Assembly (NCBI GenBank): GCA_913048525.1 | Contig: CAJWWP010000065.1 | Span: 1 to 7,236, forward strand | Length of the DNA stretch: 7,236 nt | Reading direction: 5' to 3' | Source: GCA-002712965 sp913048525 | GTDB lineage: Bacteria; Chloroflexota; Dehalococcoidia; Lucifugimonadales; UBA826 | Shown here: piece by piece, positions 1-6,254 of the stretch | How the letters are laid out: every line of letters starts with the position of its first letter | Position numbering within the stretch: position 1 is the first letter of the stretch | Notes under the pieces: generated by a model | What the model was told of the DNA's origin: nothing | What the model saw: only the letters and a program-made list of their open reading frames with translations | The model's database searches: none | Translations under genes and position numbers: made by a program

Positions 1-347
1 GACTTGATCATGAGAGCAGCCCCATAAAGATGATCTAAATACGGGTCCACATCTTTTGCACGCATACGGGAAAATCCCCACAGCTCTAGTGGTAAGTCGG
101 GGGATCCATGTTGAAATGGTGTTAAGCCAACGTGAGAATGATCATTGATTAACCCTGGCATCACTACAAAACTACTCGATCCAATTATTTCATCGTATTG
201 ATATCGCTCCTTAAGCTCTTCATACGGCCCAACATCTATTATCTCGCCATCACGCTGGCAGACAGCACCGTCTGATAAAACAACTGCTGAACTTGGACCA
301 GTGATCTCGCTAATTACATACTTTCCGCGTATCAGAGTAATTCCCAA
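1..347 (-). CDS. Amidohydrolase family protein, N-terminal part (cut by left edge)
   Basis: This is the N-terminal 115 residues of a metal-dependent hydrolase of the amidohydrolase superfamily; the gene continues beyond position 1. Translation gives a small beta-sandwich-like start (residues 1-60, with a GEIIDVGPYEEL stretch typical of the composite N-terminal domain), then MPGLINDHSH at 63-72. H70 and H72 form the HxH motif that ligates the first metal at strand 1 of the TIM barrel. The following SPDLPLELW (82-90) recalls the DLPL..W segment of the AtzA/TrzA/SsnA-like deaminase and chlorohydrolase group, so hydrolysis or deamination of a ring or amide substrate is likely; the substrate is unknown. 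The start is TTG at 347: an AGGAGG lies 6 nt upstream, and an in-frame TAA directly precedes the TTG, so the reading frame cannot begin further upstream. It lies 92 bp downstream of the zinc-ribbon gene on the same strand. Family assignment is firm; subgroup is tentative because the catalytic barrel is mostly missing. Confidence 0.88.
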   Translation of the reverse strand, partial: MGITLIRGKYVISEITGPSSAVVLSDGAVCQRDGEIIDVGPYEELKERYQYDEIIGSSSFVVMPGLINDHSHVGLTPFQHGSPDLPLELWGFSRMRAKDVDPYLDHLYGAALMIK

Positions 348-353
348 TTAAAG

Positions 354-359
354 CCTCCT
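354..359 (-). promoter_or_regulatory. Shine-Dalgarno AGGAGG deciding a TTG start
   Basis: A full AGGAGG on the minus strand sits 6 nt before the TTG at 347-345. It fixes the start of the amidohydrolase, since the codon immediately before the TTG is an in-frame stop. Confidence 0.8.
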
Positions 360-369
360 GTGAAGATGC

Positions 370-420
370 CAGATAAATACAAGCTATTACCTCCCTATGA
401 TCTCTACTTAACTTTATCTG
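370..420. repeat. 8-bp inverted repeat upstream of amidohydrolase
   Basis: CAGATAAA at 370-377 is the exact reverse complement of TTTATCTG at 413-420, with 35 nt between. The pair brackets a second Shine-Dalgarno-like GGGAGG (minus strand, 391-396) in the leader of the amidohydrolase. It may be an operator pair or a leader stem, or may be chance in AT-rich DNA. No clear -10/-35 pair was found between 348 and 439. Confidence 0.3.
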
Positions 421-428
421 CCCTATTG

Positions 429-454
429 CCTCGCAGTTTCTAGAAACTGCGAGG
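429..454. repeat. Perfect 26-bp palindrome across a stop codon
   Basis: The 26 bases from 429 to 454 read identically on both strands (arms CCTCGCAGTTTC and GAAACTGCGAGG around a central TA). As RNA it would fold into a stem of about 11 bp with a CUAG loop. The left half in minus-strand reading encodes the last four residues (PRSF) and the TAG of the zinc-ribbon gene. Neither side carries a run of T, so it does not fit a classic intrinsic terminator. It could instead be a 3'-end stabilising or processing stem, a weak or Rho-assisted terminator, or a binding site for a dimeric protein. Confidence 0.75.
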
Positions 455-1072
455 AGATGAAAGAATATAGTCACAAATCTTCCAAATAACTCCCCAATCT
501 TTATTCGATGGGGTAAATCTTTTATCAAATACTAATGTCCACCCTTGAAACCCAAAAAATCCTCCACACGAGACACAAAATGATGAAGTCCCATTTCGTT
601 TTTCCCCACAATTTTCGCAATTATTCAAATTGGAGTGGCTCTTGATTTCCATGTTCCCCAGGCGCTCTGACAACATTTTCACGTCTTGATCGATCGACAG
701 GGTACTTCCCAGACCAGTACTACCACTATCTCCCTTCCAAACCACATCGACCACCTTTCCAAACAAGGGAAAATTTTTCTTCCTTACTGTTTTGATCTTG
801 ATCTCTTTAGATCCGGATATGTCGATCGTATCCGGAATCCCCATCACAACCCACCATTTTGGTGGACTGTCCTTACTACTGTCTCTTTTGAGAATGTTTA
901 TCCATCTGATCGGTCCTTCAGAGATATCGATTACCCCAAGTGACCTCTGATACCAGGAATTCTCAACCTTTTCCTCCGGTCGCCCTCGATCAGACATTTT
1001 AGCTTTCACACCAAACAGATTCAAAGCATAAGCCAAATCATCTCTTGACTTGTCCCGAATCTTCTCTCGCAT
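440..1072 (-). CDS. Hypothetical protein with C-terminal zinc ribbon
   Basis: I do not recognise the family of this 210-residue protein. What is visible is a four-cysteine zinc ribbon, CENC at 152-155 and CVSC at 166-169, spaced CX2C-X10-CX2C, which should bind one structural zinc. Residues 1-150 are soluble, mixed charged and hydrophobic, with a tryptophan-rich stretch (PPKWWVVMG, 70-78) and no membrane segment or signal peptide. The part after the ribbon (172-210) is short and aromatic (FFGFQGWTLVF, 172-182). Such ribbons are common in bacterial proteins that bind nucleic acid or partner proteins, but nothing here proves a role. The ATG at 1072 has an AGAGG about 6 nt upstream. The gene lies between the luciferase-like gene (126 bp upstream) and the amidohydrolase (92 bp downstream), all on the same strand, so co-transcription is possible. 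The stop codon lies inside a perfect 26-bp palindrome. Real-gene status is supported by the ordered cysteine motif and the fit between neighbours. Confidence 0.72.
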   Translation of the reverse strand: MREKIRDKSRDDLAYALNLFGVKAKMSDRGRPEEKVENSWYQRSLGVIDISEGPIRWINILKRDSSKDSPPKWWVVMGIPDTIDISGSKEIKIKTVRKKNFPLFGKVVDVVWKGDSGSTGLGSTLSIDQDVKMLSERLGNMEIKSHSNLNNCENCGEKRNGTSSFCVSCGGFFGFQGWTLVFDKRFTPSNKDWGVIWKICDYILSSPRSF

Positions 1073-1198
1073 ATGTCGCCTCTAAATTAACTTTGAAGAT
1101 CGGACGGAAAACTGAAAACATTGATGGTTAGACCAATGGATCAACTAATCTGCCTCAGTCTAGAACTCGCTAAAAAATTAAGAAATATATTCCAGTCA

Positions 1199-2122
1199 CT
1201 AATTACTTCTAATATCAGCCAGATGCTCCATGATCCTTATACATTCGTTCAGTTCGTTTGTTTGAAAGTCGAAGGTCAATTGGCTGATACCCAGTTGCTC
1301 ACATCTCTTAATATCTTCAGTTATCACCGATGTAGATTCAATTAAAGCAGCTTGAGAGCGTAGTTTTGAATTTGTCTCGATCCCTATATCAGTGAAATGA
1401 AGCGTCCGCTTAAGTGAGATGGATATTTCGTTAATATTCCTGTCAAATTCTTCACATTGTTCATTAATATATGGGAGCATGGATTCTATTTGTGTAGGAC
1501 TAAGTCGTGTGGGATGCCATACATCCCCATATTTAACGGTTCTCCTTACAGCACGCCTAGTATGTCCTCCTACCCAGATTGGAATCCCATCAGGTTTTTG
1601 CACCGGTTTGGGGAAAAAAGCAATTCCTGAGAACTGATAGGTTTCTCCGTTAAACTCCGAGATCTCGGAATTCCACAGGATTCTAAATATTTGAAGGTAT
1701 TCGTCTGTTGCAAGGCCCCGGTTTATGAAGGGAGCGTTTAGAGCTTCAAATTCTTCCTTCCACCAACCTACTCCGACCCCACAAATAACTCGACCGTTAG
1801 TCAAAACATCAAGCGATGAAAACATCTTGGCTTGAACCACCGGATTCCGATAAGGAACAATTACAACAGACGTACCTAACTTTATTCGGCTGGTCTGGGA
1901 TGCCACAAAACTCAATAAAGTAAAAGCGTCTAGTTGTGGATCTTCAGCACTTGCAGTAAACCTGCCATCATCTGTGTACGGATACAGGTTGGTCTCCTCA
2001 ATGGGCTGAACTATGTGATCAGCTGCCCATATTGAGTGGAAACCAAATTCTTCGACAGATTTAGCAAATTTACTAAGACTCTCTCCATCAGTCAGCTTGG
2101 GTAGAACAAAACCATATTCCAT
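1199..2122 (-). CDS. Luciferase-like (LLM class) flavin/F420-dependent oxidoreductase
   Basis: This complete 307-residue protein is of the bacterial luciferase-like TIM-barrel family, which uses reduced FMN or coenzyme F420 for monooxygenation or hydride transfer on small organic molecules. Typical segments appear in order: SIWAADHIV (30-38) at the end of strand 2; LGTSVVIVPYRNP (82-94); NGRVICGVGVGWWKEEFEA (109-127), the strongly conserved G.G.GW..EEFEA block; a second block around NRG at 134-136; and PIWVGGHTRRAVRR (181-194) followed by GDVWHP (199-204), which resemble the phosphate and cofactor-binding part of F420-type members. Length suits the family of about 280-340 residues. The protein has no signal peptide and is cytoplasmic. 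The ATG at 2122 follows a GGGAAAG-like purine run at about 6 nt. It is divergently arranged with the FAD oxidoreductase. Cofactor (FMN or F420) and substrate cannot be told from sequence by eye. Confidence 0.9.
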   Translation of the reverse strand: MEYGFVLPKLTDGESLSKFAKSVEEFGFHSIWAADHIVQPIEETNLYPYTDDGRFTASAEDPQLDAFTLLSFVASQTSRIKLGTSVVIVPYRNPVVQAKMFSSLDVLTNGRVICGVGVGWWKEEFEALNAPFINRGLATDEYLQIFRILWNSEISEFNGETYQFSGIAFFPKPVQKPDGIPIWVGGHTRRAVRRTVKYGDVWHPTRLSPTQIESMLPYINEQCEEFDRNINEISISLKRTLHFTDIGIETNSKLRSQAALIESTSVITEDIKRCEQLGISQLTFDFQTNELNECIRIMEHLADIRSN

Positions 2123-2152
2123 ATAAACTTTCCCAGATAAAACCCTATTCCC

Positions 2153-2168
2153 ATCGATATCGGCCGAT
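2153..2168. promoter_or_regulatory. Cluster of overlapping short palindromes in the divergent spacer
   Basis: ATCGAT (2153-2158), GATATC (2156-2161) and the 10-bp palindrome ATCGGCCGAT (2159-2168) overlap, 30-45 bp upstream of the luciferase-like start. The position is suitable for an operator of that gene, but there is no direct evidence of protein binding. Confidence 0.25.
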
Positions 2169-2212
2169 TTCTGAAGTCTATATTAAAACTAATCCGATCG
2201 ACTTGTTCCCAT

Positions 2213-2242
2213 TTGACACGATACTTTAAAGGACAGTGTAAT
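2213..2242 (+). promoter_or_regulatory. Sigma-70-like promoter for the FAD oxidoreductase
   Basis: A perfect TTGACA (2213-2218) is followed after 18 nt by TGTAAT (2237-2242), which matches TATAAT at five of six positions. Transcription would begin near 2249, leaving a leader of about 65 nt before the GTG at 2314. It is the best promoter match seen in the window. Confidence 0.5.
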
Positions 2243-2303
2243 TTCCAAGCTAAGTGATCTTTACCAGGTGGTAATATCTGGGCCTGATCACGAACATATT
2301 GAC

Positions 2304-2308
2304 GGAGG
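2304..2308 (+). promoter_or_regulatory. Shine-Dalgarno GGAGG deciding a GTG start
   Basis: GGAGG lies 5 nt before GTG at 2314. An upstream in-frame TTG at 2299 would place this site inside the coding sequence and has no comparable site of its own, so the GTG is preferred. Confidence 0.7.
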
Positions 2309-2313
2309 AATTT

Positions 2314-3465
2314 GTGAGCCACACTACGGATGTTGCAATCATAGGAGGCGGTGTTATCGGATGTTCTATCGCCTATCAACTTTCCAAAAAAGGGATTAAA
2401 AGCACAGTGTTTGAAAAAAACAAACTGGCTTCAGGAGCATCTGGTGCGACAGCAGGAATTATAGGACCCATCTGGTATTTAGATCACACAATAAAGCCCT
2501 ACTTCGACATGGGGATGAGAAGCTTAGAAATATTTCCAAGTTTTGTGGAAGAACTTAAAGAGGCTGGAATAGATCCGGAATTCCAACAGAATGGAGGAAT
2601 GAAGATCGTTCTGGACGAAGATACCAATACCCTCTTGCGAGACAATCTCCAATGGCAAAAAGAACTTGGAATTGGCGTCCGTTGGATAGATAAACTAGAA
2701 CTTCTCGAAAGAGAACCAGAAATAACTGATAGAGCAGAGGGAGGAGTATTTTCACCTCAAGACGCCAGTATAAAAGGTGCTGCTTATACAAATTCCCTAG
2801 CGCACGCATCCACCAGACTAGGCACGACTTATCTTGAAGGGTTGGAGGTAACCGGATTAGAAACCCACAGAGACACAGTTATAGGAGTCAAAACACAGTC
2901 AGGTACCTTCCATGCCAACCATACGATTATAGCTGCGGGCGCATGGAGCGGAATTTCGCGACGCTGGTTCTCGAGTTCAATCCCAATACGGCCCATAAAA
3001 GGACAAAGAATTATCCTCCGAAAACAAGGATTTCTCCCGAAATGCACAGTGCAAAGCATTGTTCCGCAAACGGATGGGTCGATTCTCTCAGCTGCCACAA
3101 GAGAAGAAGGGGTTTTTAATCATACGATCACGGGTGAAGCAATCTCCCAAATGGTGTCTGCCGCCAAGATGATATTCCCAACTTTGAACGATGCAGAATT
3201 CGTCTCTGCAAAAGCGGGGGTCAGACCAGGATCACCCGATGGCATGCCAATACTCGGTCCAATACCCGAATGGCTTGGAGTGAGCATCGCATCTGGACAC
3301 GACCACGTTGGAATGATTTGTAGCCCTGCCACCGCTGAATTGGTAAGTGAGTATGTTGCAACGGGTAATACTTCAGGAGTAGAACCTTTTAGTATTACCC
3401 GTTTTGAGACTGGAACATCTAGGCGAGCCAAATCGCTATTTACCAACGAAAAATACAACCAATAG
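2314..3465 (+). CDS. FAD-dependent oxidoreductase, DAO family (glycine/D-amino-acid oxidase-like)
   Basis: This 383-residue flavoenzyme has the DAO fold. It should oxidise a C-N bond of an amine or amino acid, using FAD and passing electrons to oxygen or another acceptor. The Rossmann motif GGGVIG (11-16) follows a hydrophobic strand, and E34 closes strand 2 to bind the ADP ribose. Next comes ASGASGATAG (39-48), the usual flavin-contact segment. AAGAWS (207-212) and RPIKGQRI (226-233) are typical second-domain motifs. Near the end are AGVRPGSPDGMPILGP (301-316) and GHDHVGM (328-334), the region that contacts flavin and substrate carboxylate in ThiO-type glycine oxidases. Arg304 fits the carboxylate-binding Arg of ThiO, while a second Arg expected 27 residues later is His331. 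The substrate is therefore unclear: sarcosine-, opine- or glycine-like compounds are all possible. The GTG start is chosen for GGAGG 5 nt upstream. Length fits the family and no export signal is present. Confidence 0.9.
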   Translation: MSHTTDVAIIGGGVIGCSIAYQLSKKGIKSTVFEKNKLASGASGATAGIIGPIWYLDHTIKPYFDMGMRSLEIFPSFVEELKEAGIDPEFQQNGGMKIVLDEDTNTLLRDNLQWQKELGIGVRWIDKLELLEREPEITDRAEGGVFSPQDASIKGAAYTNSLAHASTRLGTTYLEGLEVTGLETHRDTVIGVKTQSGTFHANHTIIAAGAWSGISRRWFSSSIPIRPIKGQRIILRKQGFLPKCTVQSIVPQTDGSILSAATREEGVFNHTITGEAISQMVSAAKMIFPTLNDAEFVSAKAGVRPGSPDGMPILGPIPEWLGVSIASGHDHVGMICSPATAELVSEYVATGNTSGVEPFSITRFETGTSRRAKSLFTNEKYNQ

Positions 3466-3494
3466 GCTCTCAGATAATTATTTATACAAACGTG

Positions 3495-3524
3495 AATAGA
3501 TATACTTTGGCATTACTATCTATT
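3495..3524. terminator. Weak AT-rich hairpin at a convergent gene end
   Basis: AATAGATA (3495-3502) pairs perfectly with TATCTATT (3517-3524) around a 14-nt loop, in the 54-bp gap between two converging stop codons. The right arm covers the enolase stop codon. The stem is AT-rich and lacks a following T-run on either strand, so terminator function is only weakly supported. Confidence 0.3.
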
Positions 3525-4734
3525 TGATCGACACTTTATATCCCGAATATTTCTGATACAGATCCTCGTCAATTTCCAATCCTAGCCCTGCGCCCGAAGG
3601 TAGGGAGTAAGCTCCACCCGTAAACTGAGCATCATCAGGTCTGTACACGTTGGGAAGATAGCGCTCATCCTCTAACATAGTAAATGTTTCCGAAGATGCT
3701 CCAAATACTAAAGTTGCCCTGTTACCAAAGTTAGAATTTCCAAAGTTTCGAGGCTGGCTTATCACTCCGGTCGGCTCCAACCATTTTTCCAGCACCTGCC
3801 ACCGAGAATACCCAGCAACTACAGTGTCAGGCTGGTACCCATCAATAAGTCCTTCATTTACTAAATCTCTAAACACCGGACTCGGAGGGTCTATATCCAC
3901 TTCTCCACATACCAGCATTGCGTTGGAACCAATTCGATCCCTAGCATGACGCATCATACGATAATCGCCCACATCGGCATTGACCATCTCTTCCATCCAG
4001 AATAAGTTGGCAGGTAACGTCTCGCGGATAAAATCTTCTAATAGGTCAAGCCTGCCATCGTAGCCAAAATTGGCGTCCACCATGACACGGGAATCTTGTC
4101 CAACAGCTTCACGAACACCCATTACAACTTCTATGTCCCTTTCAAGACCGGCTTGGGGTGACATCCAACGACCTGGCCTGCCAACCTTAATTTTGAAGGC
4201 ATTGTAACCGTCACTGTGAGACCTTTTAGCTTCTAATGCGACCTGTTTAGCACCTTTATCAGGGTGAAGAAAATCCTGAAAAAACAGGGTAGTGTCATAA
4301 GCACGAACTTGATCTCTTACCTTACCCCCCAGAAGATCTATGCAAGAGATACCTAGCTTTCGACCCAACAAATCAAAAGCTAGAATGCTCATCCAACCAT
4401 GCGACCAGAAAGCTTCCCTGTGAATATCCGATACGCCCACCACTTGGCCATCTGACACATCCAAAAATTCGTCCACGCGACGATTCATGAAAGTCTCCGT
4501 GAGCAAAGATATAAGCCCTCGAATCGTTCCATCTGCGGAATCAAAACCGTGGAACTGCTGCATGAAGCGGTTGGCTATGGTCATGCCTTCCGTCCCACCA
4601 TCGGTTCGTGCTCGAACAAGCCATTCGGTCCGCTGATTACCGATATCATCAGCAAAAGCAGGCCGGCCCACCATTTTGTGATAATGGGACGGAATAGGCG
4701 TTATGGTAACTTCTGTAATTTTCTCTTCTACCAA
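3520..4734 (-). CDS. Enolase superfamily protein (mandelate racemase / muconate lactonizing enzyme type)
   Basis: This complete 404-residue member of the enolase superfamily should abstract a proton alpha to a carboxylate and stabilise the enolate with Mg2+, as in sugar-acid dehydratases, racemases and epimerases. An N-terminal capping domain (about 1-140) is followed by a modified TIM barrel. FKIKVG (180-185) gives the KxK motif (K181, K183). Metal ligands are D220 (VMVDAN), E248 (FWMEEM) and E278 (CGEVD). D303 in QPDTVVAG corresponds to the Asp of the His-Asp dyad of mandelate racemase. The expected His in the later PHNxG-like segment is Arg329 (QPRNFGNSNFG, 327-337), and no His occurs after residue 263. 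Substrate and reaction type are therefore uncertain; superfamily membership is clear. The start is TTG at 4734 with GGGG 6 nt upstream. No ATG, GTG or TTG lies between it and the upstream in-frame stop; the next Met is residue 21. It is divergent from the molybdoenzyme and convergent with the FAD oxidoreductase. Confidence 0.9.
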   Translation of the reverse strand: MVEEKITEVTITPIPSHYHKMVGRPAFADDIGNQRTEWLVRARTDGGTEGMTIANRFMQQFHGFDSADGTIRGLISLLTETFMNRRVDEFLDVSDGQVVGVSDIHREAFWSHGWMSILAFDLLGRKLGISCIDLLGGKVRDQVRAYDTTLFFQDFLHPDKGAKQVALEAKRSHSDGYNAFKIKVGRPGRWMSPQAGLERDIEVVMGVREAVGQDSRVMVDANFGYDGRLDLLEDFIRETLPANLFWMEEMVNADVGDYRMMRHARDRIGSNAMLVCGEVDIDPPSPVFRDLVNEGLIDGYQPDTVVAGYSRWQVLEKWLEPTGVISQPRNFGNSNFGNRATLVFGASSETFTMLEDERYLPNVYRPDDAQFTGGAYSLPSGAGLGLEIDEDLYQKYSGYKVSIK

Positions 4735-5034
4735 AGGTATCCCCGCTGTTACAAATCCAACTTTGATGTTAATTCATCACTAGCAGAATCTCTGTAACCA
4801 GTTGCAAAGTAATTACTTCTTGTCCCTTAATATACTCTAAATAGCCCAGATAAATTCTAATGCTGAAAGATTCATCAACTATTAACTTGGCGCTGTAGGA
4901 TTACCTCTACAAAATTCAAGGGTAATTTCCTTTATGAACACCTTGAATCACAGCAATCTTTTCCTATAGAGTGGGCGCGGTACTTTTGTAAAGTTCCAAA
5001 TCTAAAATTTTCACAAGTTCGTAGGAGGCAGAAG
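4735..5034. other. 300-bp divergent intergenic region
   Basis: This AT-rich spacer separates the divergent enolase and molybdoenzyme genes and should hold both promoters. The only promoter-like pair I can support reads rightward (4943-4970). Leftward, TATATT occurs without a good -35 partner. An imperfect stem (TGTAG/CTACA near 4894-4911) is weak. No tRNA, riboswitch-like fold, or small reading frame with a ribosome binding site was seen. Confidence 0.6.
4943..4970 (+). promoter_or_regulatory. Possible promoter for the molybdoenzyme
   Basis: TTGAAT (4943-4948), a 16-nt spacer and TATAGA (4965-4970) each match four of six consensus positions. The start of transcription would be near 4977, about 58 nt before the ATG. 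It is a modest match in AT-rich DNA. Confidence 0.33.
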
Positions 5035-6144
5035 ATGCATTGCAAGTGTAGTAAGGCCGGGGGCCCCCAAATAATGGATTCACCCAGGGTAGCCCGGCCA
5101 ATAAATAGAACTCTTAAGCCTGTAGAAAGCACACCTCTAATAGGCGAAACCCCGGATTCCGCGCTCGATTCATGGCTAACCCCCAACTCAGTTTTCTATA
5201 TCAGAAATCACTTCGATTCCCCAGCTATTTCAGATCTCCAAAACACCGATTGGACTATCCACGTGGAAGGTGCCATTGAAAATCCGGCGGATATCAGCTT
5301 TTCCGATCTGTCGAAATTTCCAAAGCGTACTCTTGCCGTAACACTTGAATGCGCTGGAAATAACAGAACAGATCTGACACCGAAAGTACCTGGAAATCAA
5401 TTTGAATCTGGAGCGGTAAGTACCGCCGTATGGGCAGGTGTCTCCCTATCCCAAGTAATAAGCTCCTTTGAGATCGATACAGATGCTGTGGAACTGTTGT
5501 TTGAAGGGGCAGATTCGGGAAAACCCGAACCAGAGGAGAACACACAACACTTTCAACGTAGCTTACCGATGACGGTTGCTACACATCCAGACACGATACT
5601 TGCTTTTGAGATGAATGGTGAGCCAATAGGTGTGGCACACGGTGGACCCTTAAGATTGATCGTCCCCGGTTGGTATGGAATGGCGTCCGTAAAGTGGTTA
5701 CAAAAAATCACAGTGCTGAATACACCATATGAAGGTTATTTCCAAACTCACAAATATATGTTCAGATCCGAAGAAAACTATGAACGCCCTGTAAGCGTGA
5801 TGCGAGTGAAATCACTTATCACTTCGCCAAGCAGCGGTACAAACCTAAAGGAATTTCCCCACCCCATAGGTGGATTTGCATGGTCCGGTAATGCAGAAAT
5901 AGACACGGTAGAAGTATCCACGGATGGGGGATCCACCTGGAATCCAGCTAACTTTGTAGGGCCCTCTGACAAATATTCTTGGCGTCAGTGGACCTTCCCC
6001 TGGACCAACCCAAATAAGGGTCACTACACTCTAATTTCTAGAGCCAAAGACAAGATGGGCAATCTCCAGCCGAAGGAATCATCTTGGAATGAATTAGGTT
6101 ACGAGGTGAATGGCACTAAATCGATTTGTGTGAACGTACTTTAA
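5035..6144 (+). CDS. Sulfite oxidase-like molybdopterin oxidoreductase
   Basis: This complete 369-residue enzyme has the two-domain layout of the sulfite oxidase family: a molybdopterin-binding domain (about 50-230) and an immunoglobulin-like Mo-co dimerisation domain (about 253-369). YIRNHF (55-60) supplies the Arg and His near the active site, and C106 in LECAGNNR is the expected molybdenum ligand. AVSTAVWAGVSL (127-138) follows, then HGGPLRLIVPGWYGMASVKW (202-221), the cofactor-binding block. The second domain shows FAWSG (281-285) and VEVSTDGGSTW (292-302), its hallmark, and ends with GNLQP. There is no haem b5 domain, no twin-arginine or other signal peptide, and no membrane segment, so the protein is probably cytoplasmic unless helped across. 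The N-terminus begins MHCKC, an unusual CxC pair. ATG at 5035 has GGAGG 6 nt upstream; ATG at 5074 is a less supported alternative. It may oxidise sulfite or act on another substrate, and the electron acceptor is unknown. No molybdenum-cofactor genes are nearby. Confidence 0.9.
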   Translation: MHCKCSKAGGPQIMDSPRVARPINRTLKPVESTPLIGETPDSALDSWLTPNSVFYIRNHFDSPAISDLQNTDWTIHVEGAIENPADISFSDLSKFPKRTLAVTLECAGNNRTDLTPKVPGNQFESGAVSTAVWAGVSLSQVISSFEIDTDAVELLFEGADSGKPEPEENTQHFQRSLPMTVATHPDTILAFEMNGEPIGVAHGGPLRLIVPGWYGMASVKWLQKITVLNTPYEGYFQTHKYMFRSEENYERPVSVMRVKSLITSPSSGTNLKEFPHPIGGFAWSGNAEIDTVEVSTDGGSTWNPANFVGPSDKYSWRQWTFPWTNPNKGHYTLISRAKDKMGNLQPKESSWNELGYEVNGTKSICVNVL

Positions 6145-6186
6145 AAACCTAAACCTACCCTACCCAGAAGGAACAATGAATTTAAT

Positions 6187-6221
6187 CCGCTGCCAAGCTC
6201 CTAGAAGAGGCTAGGCAGCGG
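6187..6221. terminator. GC-rich hairpin between convergent genes
   Basis: CCGCTGCC (6187-6194) pairs perfectly with GGCAGCGG (6214-6221), and the 19-nt interior can add AGC/GCT pairs and further partial pairing. It lies in the 110-bp gap after the molybdoenzyme stop and before the converging barrel-protein stop, so it may end transcription from both sides. No strong T-run follows on either strand, so efficient intrinsic termination is not certain. Confidence 0.55.
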
Positions 6222-6254
6222 CTGCATCCACTAACTCAACTTTATGGTGATAAG

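Noticed and set aside
310..528. 72-residue minus-strand reading frame
   Set aside because: It overlaps both the amidohydrolase start and the end of the zinc-ribbon gene in another frame, runs through the palindrome and shows no motif or ribosome binding site.
686..943. Plus-strand frame of 85 residues antisense to the zinc-ribbon gene
   Set aside because: No ribosome binding site and no recognisable motif; the opposite strand carries the ordered Cys motif.
1118..1145. TTGAT/ATCAA inverted repeat with inner GGT/ACC between the luciferase-like and zinc-ribbon genes
   Set aside because: Arms are only 5 and 3 bp and do not stack into one stem; likely chance. No good promoter pair was found in this 126-bp gap either.
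2092..2379. 95-residue minus-strand frame across the divergent spacer
   Set aside because: It overlaps the starts of both well-supported divergent genes and the best promoter; no protein-like pattern.
3120..3458. 112-residue minus-strand frame inside the DAO gene
   Set aside because: Antisense shadow of a region holding conserved DAO motifs; no start signal.
4934..4969. 11-codon plus-strand frame upstream of the molybdoenzyme
   Set aside because: No ribosome binding site, overlaps the possible promoter, no repeated regulatory codons.
4735..5034. Molybdenum-cofactor or other riboswitch upstream of the molybdoenzyme
   Set aside because: No multi-helix fold or conserved core could be traced by eye; only a weak 5-bp stem is present.
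5059..5068. GGGGGCCCCC palindrome near the molybdoenzyme start
   Set aside because: It lies inside the coding sequence and is short; it might weaken translation from the internal ATG at 5074, but there is no sign of function.
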